From Planctomycetota bacterium (lineage in GTDB: Bacteria > Planctomycetota > Brocadiia > JAJRTI01), in assembly GCA_024278415.1 (NCBI GenBank), contig JAJRTI010000394.1, forward strand, positions 1-9,805: DNA of 9,805 bases, given 5' to 3'. The notes beneath the pieces are model-generated. The model made no database searches and was not told the origin of the DNA. It saw nothing but the letters and a program-made list of their open reading frames with translations. Below, in pieces: positions 4,913 to 9,805 of the stretch. A program made the position numbers and the translations under genes. Within the stretch, counting starts at the first letter, position 1, and the number at the start of each line of letters is the position of its first letter.

Positions 4913-6073
4913 TCACTCACTCTCCCCCATCGCCTCGTCCAGCAGTGTGCGCAGCTCCTCCCGGCGGCAGCGCCGCGGATTGGTGTGGAAGCACATGTCC
5001 CGCACCGCACCCCGCACCATGCGGTCGAGATCGTCGCGCGAGCAGCCGATCTCGGTCAGCGTGTGCTCCAGGCCCACGTTGTCGCGGAGCGCCGCGACCG
5101 CGTCCGCGGCCACGAGCGCGGCCGCGTCATCGCCCATGTTAGACACCGGCATGCCCATGATCTCCGCGACGCGGCGCAGCTTCCCGGCCGCGGCCTCCGC
5201 GTTGAAGCGCATCACAGGCGGCAGGAGCACCGCGTTCGCCAACCCATGGGGCGCGGCGTCGATCTGGTGCGCGAGCGCGTGGCACAGGCCGAGGCCTTTC
5301 ATCGACATCGCGCTCCCCGCGAGCGCCGCGGCCATGAGCATGGCCGTGCGCGCCTCCATGTCCTGTCCATCCGCTACCGCGGTGCACAGCGCACCGGCGA
5401 TCAACTCGATGGCCTCCTTGGCCTGCGCGTCCGCGAAGGGGTTGTACGCGTCGACGCAGTACGACTCGATCGCATGCGCGAGCGCGTCCATGCCGGTGAC
5501 GGCCGTCAGCCGCGGCGGCATCGTGAGCGTCAACTCGGGATCGAGCACGACCGCGGTCGGCTTGAGCAACGGCGAGAGCACGACGACCTTGGCGTGTGTC
5601 TCAGGGTCGCTCAGCACGAACGCACCCGACATCTCGCTGCCCGTCCCGGCCGTGGTCGGCACGGCCACGACCGGCGGCATGCCGGGCTCGACGCGTTCGA
5701 AGCCCTTTTTCGCGACGTTGTAATCCGACGCCGCACCCTCGTGCGTGGCCATGAGCGCAACGGCCTTGGCCACGTCCATGGGGCTGCCGCCGCCAATCGC
5801 GAGGAGCACATCGTGGCCCGACGCCTTGAACGCGTCCGTGGCCGCGGCCACGTCCTGCTCAGTTGGACTCGCACTCACGTCGCCGAAGACGTCGAACGCT
5901 ACGTCTCGCTCGCGGAGCGCGTCCAGCACGCGTTCGCATAGCCCGGCATCGATCACACCGCGGTCAGTAACGACGAACGCAGACTTGCCAAGCTCAGCGA
6001 CCCGCTCGCCGACGCATGCCACTGCGCCCGCGCCGAAGTCGATGTGGGAAGGCAGGTTCTCGATGGTGTTCAT
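4913..6073 (-). CDS. Iron-containing (type III) alcohol dehydrogenase
   Basis: 386 aa, the normal length for the FucO/YiaY/DhaT family, which interconverts alcohols and aldehydes with NAD(H) in the cytoplasm. GGGSPMDVAK (94-103) binds the dinucleotide pyrophosphate, VPTTAGTGSE (138-147) is a family signature, and DPELTLTMPPRLTAVTG (178-194) leads to the metal site. Likely iron ligands are Asp196, His200, His265 and His276 (CHALAHQIDAAPHG). The spacing between the last two is 11 residues, against 14 in E. coli FucO, a three-residue contraction of that loop. The gene starts at ATG 6073 with only a weak ribosome binding site. A strong hairpin stands 17 nt upstream. The substrate is unknown; a lactaldehyde-like or other short aldehyde would fit a sugar catabolic neighbourhood. 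It lies 217 nt downstream of the mutarotase gene on the same strand. Confidence 0.92.
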   Translation of the reverse strand: MNTIENLPSHIDFGAGAVACVGERVAELGKSAFVVTDRGVIDAGLCERVLDALRERDVAFDVFGDVSASPTEQDVAAATDAFKASGHDVLLAIGGGSPMDVAKAVALMATHEGAASDYNVAKKGFERVEPGMPPVVAVPTTAGTGSEMSGAFVLSDPETHAKVVVLSPLLKPTAVVLDPELTLTMPPRLTAVTGMDALAHAIESYCVDAYNPFADAQAKEAIELIAGALCTAVADGQDMEARTAMLMAAALAGSAMSMKGLGLCHALAHQIDAAPHGLANAVLLPPVMRFNAEAAAGKLRRVAEIMGMPVSNMGDDAAALVAADAVAALRDNVGLEHTLTEIGCSRDDLDRMVRGAVRDMCFHTNPRRCRREELRTLLDEAMGESE

Positions 6074-6090
6074 GTGACAAATTCATCTCT

Positions 6091-6115
6091 GGGCGCAGTT
6101 CTCCGGACTGCGCCC
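6091..6115. promoter_or_regulatory. GC hairpin in the ADH 5' leader
   Basis: GGGCGCAGT (6091-6099) and ACTGCGCCC (6107-6115) form a perfect 9-bp stem with a 7-nt loop. It ends 17 nt before the dehydrogenase ATG. There is no U-tract on the minus strand, so an intrinsic terminator is unlikely. It could shape the leader RNA or be a REP-type element. Confidence 0.5.
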
Positions 6116-6214
6116 CTCCCCTCACAGCGCTGCCCCGAGAGCAGCGAAGAGAAGTCCCTGCTCCGGAGGCTTGCTCGAGTTCGTGGTGTGGCCGGAGGTG
6201 GAGGCCTCGTTGGT

Positions 6215-6267
6215 GGGGCCAGGAGGCCCCGGATGCGGTTGGGTTCGGGGCCAGGAGACCCCGAACC
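6215..6267. repeat. Pair of related GC hairpins downstream of the DUF4432 gene
   Basis: Hairpin 1: GGGGCC (6215-6220), AGGA loop, GGCCCC (6225-6230). Hairpin 2: GGTTCGGGG (6242-6250), 8-nt loop, CCCCGAACC (6259-6267), a perfect 9-bp stem. Both carry the core GGGGCCAGGAG-[AG]-CCCCG, so they are likely copies of one another. Hairpin 2 begins 23 nt after the DUF4432 stop on the minus strand, where a terminator would sit, but no U-tract follows. Confidence 0.6.
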
Positions 6268-6290
6268 AGTAATGATTCACCTTGTCACGT

Positions 6291-7304
6291 TCACCCCTCG
6301 CACACGCCATCCTCGCCCACGTTCGACACCGCGGCCAGCCCGGGAGTGACCGACGCGAGGAGCGACGTGTACAGCTTCGCGCCGCCATCCAGCTTGAGCA
6401 GCGGCGTGCCCTCCTCGAACGCGCCGGGGAGGCTGCTGAATGGCTCGAGCGCGGTCGCGTACGTACGGCCGAACCACGGGTACCCGGGCGTGTAGTGGAA
6501 CTCCTGCCAGATCCACACGAACGGGAACACGTCCTTGTCCCACCGCATCGCGAAGCTCAGCTTCTGCGTCGGGTTCGTGAGCGCGTACCAGCCGTCGTCG
6601 AGCGCGTGCAGGTACTTCATGCGCTCCTCGTCGCGCTCCTCGACCTTCACGAGGCTGTGGTCCACGCCGTTGGCCACCGGCCACGGCAGGGTCTCGCCGT
6701 CGATGATGACCTCCTTCGCCGGCGCGTCCATGCGGCACGTCTCGTCGACGAAGGGCTTGCTGAATGCGGGGTGATGGCCCCACATGACCTCCAACGGCGT
6801 GCGGCCTTCGTTGGTCACCGTCTCGTCGATGAACAACGTGGCCAGGCCCGCTTTGAGCGTGAGCGTTTTCTCCAACAGGAACGGCATGCGGATGGTGCGC
6901 ACCCAGAACTTCACGCTCACCTGCTCAGGCGTGTCCTCGACGATCTCATGCTGCCAGGGCAGGCCCCACACTTCGCCGTGGAACCCGAGGGCCGCGCCCA
7001 TGTACTCCGTGCCGCGACTGCCGAGGGGGAAGATCTCCTGCCACCCGCCCTCGTAGTAGTCCGGGAACTGGTTGGCGGTCGACACGCTCGGCGCGTACTT
7101 GCTCGGCGACACGATGCCGCGGAACGAACGCCACATGAAGTCGACGTCTCGCGGCTTGTAAAGGAACTCGAAGATGTCCGTGCCTTGATCCGCGAGGATG
7201 CTGATGCGGACCAACTCGTTTTCCATCACCACGACGCGCAGGTCGTCGTAGAAGTACCGGTCGCACACGCGTACGCCGCGATTGCGGTAGTGGGTGTAGT
7301 CCAT
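6291..7304 (-). CDS. DUF4432 / aldose 1-epimerase-like (galactose mutarotase fold) protein
   Basis: 337 aa. The sequence has the galactose-mutarotase-like beta-sandwich pattern of the DUF4432 and aldose 1-epimerase families, which bind free or phosphorylated hexoses and interconvert anomers. Key segments are GFHGEVWGLPW (107-117), WGHHPAF (175-181; the His pair corresponds to the catalytic region), IWQEFHYTPGYPWFGR (265-280) and ALEPFS (285-290, with Glu287 a candidate catalytic base). No signal peptide is seen, so it is cytoplasmic. Start ATG 7304 is preceded by GAGAGG (7316-7311) at 6 nt; the longer frame from 7412 has no good site and a non-conserved leader. The gene is divergent from the lyase gene and 217 nt upstream of the dehydrogenase. 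The exact substrate is not determined. Confidence 0.85.
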   Translation of the reverse strand: MDYTHYRNRGVRVCDRYFYDDLRVVVMENELVRISILADQGTDIFEFLYKPRDVDFMWRSFRGIVSPSKYAPSVSTANQFPDYYEGGWQEIFPLGSRGTEYMGAALGFHGEVWGLPWQHEIVEDTPEQVSVKFWVRTIRMPFLLEKTLTLKAGLATLFIDETVTNEGRTPLEVMWGHHPAFSKPFVDETCRMDAPAKEVIIDGETLPWPVANGVDHSLVKVEERDEERMKYLHALDDGWYALTNPTQKLSFAMRWDKDVFPFVWIWQEFHYTPGYPWFGRTYATALEPFSSLPGAFEEGTPLLKLDGGAKLYTSLLASVTPGLAAVSNVGEDGVCEG

Positions 7305-7359
7305 GGGGTTCCTCTCGATCAGCATGCAGCGAGGTGGATGAGCCACGCGGCCAAAACAC

Positions 7360-7388
7360 TTGCAGCCTGCCGCGGGGTGCACTATCGT
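7360..7388 (+). promoter_or_regulatory. Candidate promoter for the lyase gene
   Basis: TTGCAG (7360-7365) and TATCGT (7383-7388) are 17 bp apart (4 of 6 matches in each box). A start near 7395 would give a leader of about 65 nt to ATG 7460. The -10 overlaps the -10 of the opposite-strand candidate. Confidence 0.35.
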
Positions 7389-7412
7389 AATGCATGCCCA
7401 AGCGGAGGGCAA
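7384..7412 (-). promoter_or_regulatory. Candidate promoter for the DUF4432 gene
   Basis: On the minus strand TTGCCC (7412-7407) and TACGAT (7389-7384) are 17 bp apart. A start near 7377 would give a leader of about 73 nt to ATG 7304. It shares the ATCGT core with the plus-strand candidate. Confidence 0.35.
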
Positions 7413-7459
7413 CGGGGTTGCCGAGCGATCCAGGACTCACCGCCAACGAGACTCGCACC

Positions 7460-9805
7460 ATGAGCTTCAAAACCGCCGCGCTCGTCTCAATGTGTCTGGC
7501 CGCGTCCGCGCGCGGCCAGGGCCTGCTCATCGACGACTTCCGCGGAGAACTGGCCGACTGGACGCACAAGCCCAACGCGGTGCTTTCGCTCGACCGCGGC
7601 GCGCTCAAGGTGCGCGTCGACTTCAGCCAGCAGCGCTACACCTGGTTCCGCAAGGCATATTACGCCAAGCCGCTCGACCTGAACAAGTATGAGGGACTTC
7701 AGTTCCGCATCAAGGGAGGCGCGGGCTGCGAGTTGCTCGTGCACCTTATGACCGACGTCTCGTCCAAGCCGCCGCGCACGTTCGCCATCGCCAAGCCGCT
7801 CAAGCTCGAAGGCGATGCCTGGCGCACGCTCTACGTCGCGTGGTCCGAGATGGCGAGCCAACGCGGCGCGGAGCGACTGACGCCGAAGGACCTGGGCCAC
7901 GTGCAAGAGGTCAACTTATCGCTCGTGACGCGCCGCAAAGGCGAAACGACCGCATGGATCGACGACGTGCGCGCGGTGATGCTGCCGGCCGCGGTGAAGC
8001 AAGCCAAGCTCGCGCGGCTGCGGTTCCGCCGGCCGATCCAGGGCGAGCCCGCGTTCTTCGCCATGCTCGACTACGAACGCATCCCATCCCTGGCGTCTGT
8101 GCGCGCCGCGTTGCCGAACTATGCGAAGGCCAAGGCGGAGCTGCTGCGCCACATGCGCACGCGGGCCACGCCCCGCTACTACTTCGACCCGCACGACACG
8201 GACGCACTCGCCGCGGCCATGAAGAAGCTGTCGCCCAAGTGGCCGCCCGCGGTCGTGCGCGCGGCCGATCGGCTCATGACGCACGAATACACGTGGGAGG
8301 GCGAGACGCGCAAGCTGACCCGGCCCTTCGACTACAGGCAGAAGGGACGGCAGTGGTCCGCGGTGCTCAACCGCTTCGGCTTCCTCACCCACGTCTCCCG
8401 GGCGTGGTGGTTCACGCGCGAAGAGAAGTACGCGGAGGAGGTCGTGGGGCAAATGTGCGAGTGGGCGCGGTCCTGCCCCGTGCCGCTGCACGGGCCCGCC
8501 GGGCGCACGTGGCTGCCTCTGGAAGTCGGGTGCCGCGCGCACACGTGGCTGCGGCTCTACATGAGCGTGCTGCACTCGGAGTCGCTCACGCCGGAGGCCA
8601 ACTACACGATCCTCAAGTCCATCGCGGAGCAGGCCAACTTCCTCAGCGACCCGGACCTGCGCATGGGCCTGCCGAACATGATCATCGTCGAGAGCACTGG
8701 CTTGGCTGGGCTCGCGATCCTGTTCCCCGAGTTCCGCGACTCCGCGCGCTGGCTCAAGCGCGGGTTGGAGGTGCTCGACAGGGAGCTGAGCAACCGCGTG
8801 CTCGGCGACGGAGCGTGGGAGGAGGTCACCCCGGGCTACCACTCCTGGGTTGCGCATTCGTGCCTCGGCTTCGCGATCCTCGCGCGGCGGAACAACGCGG
8901 CGCTGCCCGACGGCTTCGAGACGCGTTTTCGGTCCATGTACGAGTGGGTTCTCAAAATCGCCAAGCCCAACGGCCATAAGCCCATGCTCGGCGACGCGGG
9001 CGACAGCCACGTGGGGCCGCTCATGACGGAGGCCGCGCTGTTCTTCCGCGACCCCGAGTTCCGCTACTTCGCCCGCGACGCGATCTCGCCGAGCCTGCTC
9101 GAATGGTTCGGCGCGGACGCAGCCAAGCAATACGCCGCGATCCCCAAGCGCGAGCCGCGGTTCCGCTCGATGCTGCTGCCCGACTGCGGCCTCGCGGTCA
9201 TGCGCACCGGATACCAACGCGGCGACAGCTACCTCCTCTTCGACTTCGGCCCCATCTGGTCGCACACGCACCAGGACACGCTCGGGTTCAGCCTCTACGC
9301 CGCGGGCCAGACACTGCTCTGGGATAGCGGGGTGTGCCAGTACGACATGCCCGAATGCCGCCAGTACTATCGCCAAGCGCGGGCGCACAACGTCGTGCTG
9401 ATCGACGACGCGGACCTCGTCCTCGACCGCAAGCCCGTGCTGCACATGTGGCGCAGGTCCAGGACGTGCGACTTCGTCGACGCGGAGGCCGCATTCAGGG
9501 GCATCGGCGTCAGGCATCGCCGGCAGGTGCTGTTTGTCAGGCCGCGCACGTGGGTGATCCGCGACGTGTTGCGCTCGGACAAGCCGCATCGATACACGCG
9601 GCTGTTCCACGTGCGCGAGAAGGCGAAGGTCACGATCAATGACGCGGTGGCCACTGCATGCGATGGAAACGGCCCCACGCTCACGATCCAGACCCTGCGG
9701 CCATCGGACTCGCGCATCCAGATCGGCAAAGGCCTGCTGACCTACAACCACGGCCGCGGCCCCGGCAGCAGCAACCTGCCCGCGCCGGTCGTGGAGATCG
9801 TTGCG
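7460..9805 (+). CDS. Heparinase II/III-family polysaccharide lyase with N-terminal carbohydrate-binding-like domain, 3' end cut
   Basis: 782 residues are visible without an in-frame stop; the stop lies beyond the right edge. Residues 1-20 resemble a Sec signal peptide (Lys4, then AALVSMCLAASA), so the enzyme is exported. Residues about 21-175 are a beta-sandwich, CBM11/CIA30-like domain (LLIDDF, YEGLQFRIKG, WIDDVRAV). Residues about 210-560 are the alpha/alpha toroid of the heparinase II/III and alginate lyase superfamily, with EEVTPGYHSW (454-463) placing Tyr460 and His461 as catalytic candidates. Residues about 575 to the end are the C-terminal heparinase beta-domain, with SHTHQDTLGF (601-610) as its signature. 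The family beta-eliminates 1,4-linked uronic-acid polymers. ATG 7460 is preferred to in-frame ATG 7394, which would put 22 polar residues before the signal peptide. The ribosome binding site is weak. It diverges from the mutarotase gene. The polymer (heparin-like, alginate-like or other) is not predictable. Confidence 0.9.
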   Translation, partial: MSFKTAALVSMCLAASARGQGLLIDDFRGELADWTHKPNAVLSLDRGALKVRVDFSQQRYTWFRKAYYAKPLDLNKYEGLQFRIKGGAGCELLVHLMTDVSSKPPRTFAIAKPLKLEGDAWRTLYVAWSEMASQRGAERLTPKDLGHVQEVNLSLVTRRKGETTAWIDDVRAVMLPAAVKQAKLARLRFRRPIQGEPAFFAMLDYERIPSLASVRAALPNYAKAKAELLRHMRTRATPRYYFDPHDTDALAAAMKKLSPKWPPAVVRAADRLMTHEYTWEGETRKLTRPFDYRQKGRQWSAVLNRFGFLTHVSRAWWFTREEKYAEEVVGQMCEWARSCPVPLHGPAGRTWLPLEVGCRAHTWLRLYMSVLHSESLTPEANYTILKSIAEQANFLSDPDLRMGLPNMIIVESTGLAGLAILFPEFRDSARWLKRGLEVLDRELSNRVLGDGAWEEVTPGYHSWVAHSCLGFAILARRNNAALPDGFETRFRSMYEWVLKIAKPNGHKPMLGDAGDSHVGPLMTEAALFFRDPEFRYFARDAISPSLLEWFGADAAKQYAAIPKREPRFRSMLLPDCGLAVMRTGYQRGDSYLLFDFGPIWSHTHQDTLGFSLYAAGQTLLWDSGVCQYDMPECRQYYRQARAHNVVLIDDADLVLDRKPVLHMWRRSRTCDFVDAEAAFRGIGVRHRRQVLFVRPRTWVIRDVLRSDKPHRYTRLFHVREKAKVTINDAVATACDGNGPTLTIQTLRPSDSRIQIGKGLLTYNHGRGPGSSNLPAPVVEIVA

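Noticed and set aside
4415..5941. Plus-strand frame of 508 codons across the Rhs relic and the alcohol dehydrogenase
   Set aside because: It covers two unrelated minus-strand features and the intergenic gap, and it is Arg/His-rich with no family motifs.
7916..9751. Minus-strand open frame of about 611 codons opposite the lyase gene
   Set aside because: It is the complementary shadow of a GC-rich gene with clear domain motifs. It is Arg/His/Val/Glu-rich with no recognisable family, and the plus-strand frame has a signal peptide and family signatures.

Overview
The window is high-GC DNA whose genes carry polysaccharide- and sugar-processing functions, flanked by hairpin-rich intergenic DNA. 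No rRNA, tRNA or phylogenetic marker is present. A heparinase II/III-type polysaccharide lyase with an extra N-terminal domain, a secreted PHB-depolymerase-like alpha/beta hydrolase, a DUF4432 mutarotase-like protein and dispersed GC palindromes suggest a heterotrophic bacterium that degrades polymers. A Planctomycetes/Lentisphaerae/Verrucomicrobia-like lineage is a guess from gene content only.

Layout from left to right. (1) 1-585, minus strand: the N-terminal part of a DUF262 (GmrSD-type) protein, cut by the window edge. Its GTG start overlaps the stop of a tiny upstream reading frame in a GTGA junction behind a strong Shine-Dalgarno. (2) About 1010-1450: three tandem copies of a ~145-bp unit, each with two inverted repeats. 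(3) 1546-3647, minus strand: a class II ketose-bisphosphate aldolase followed after 82 nt or less (53 nt from stop to chosen start) by a secreted esterase/hydrolase, probably co-transcribed from a promoter near 3696-3724. (4) 3779-3842: a perfect 38-bp palindrome and a related hairpin. (5) 3901-4542, minus: an unrecognised multi-pass membrane protein, immediately downstream of a degraded Rhs/YD-repeat fragment (4565-4717). (6) 4913-6073, minus: an iron-dependent (type III) alcohol dehydrogenase. (7) 6074-6290: three strong GC hairpins. (8) 6291-7304, minus: a DUF4432 galactose-mutarotase-fold protein. (9) 7305-7459: a divergent promoter region. (10) 7460-9805, plus: the heparinase II/III-family lyase, cut by the right edge.

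The lyase, mutarotase, dehydrogenase, aldolase and secreted hydrolase could form a catabolic neighbourhood: cleavage of a (probably uronate-containing) polysaccharide outside the cytoplasm, anomer handling, redox conversion of a carbonyl intermediate, and retro-aldol cleavage of a phosphorylated sugar. The substrate cannot be read from the sequence, and the genes are separated by gaps, so the link is inferred from proximity. The DUF262 gene at the left belongs to a different (anti-phage/restriction-type) context. The least explained element is the 145-bp tandem repeat with paired hairpins. Four of its five stem deviations are transitions that keep G-U pairing only if the minus strand is transcribed.
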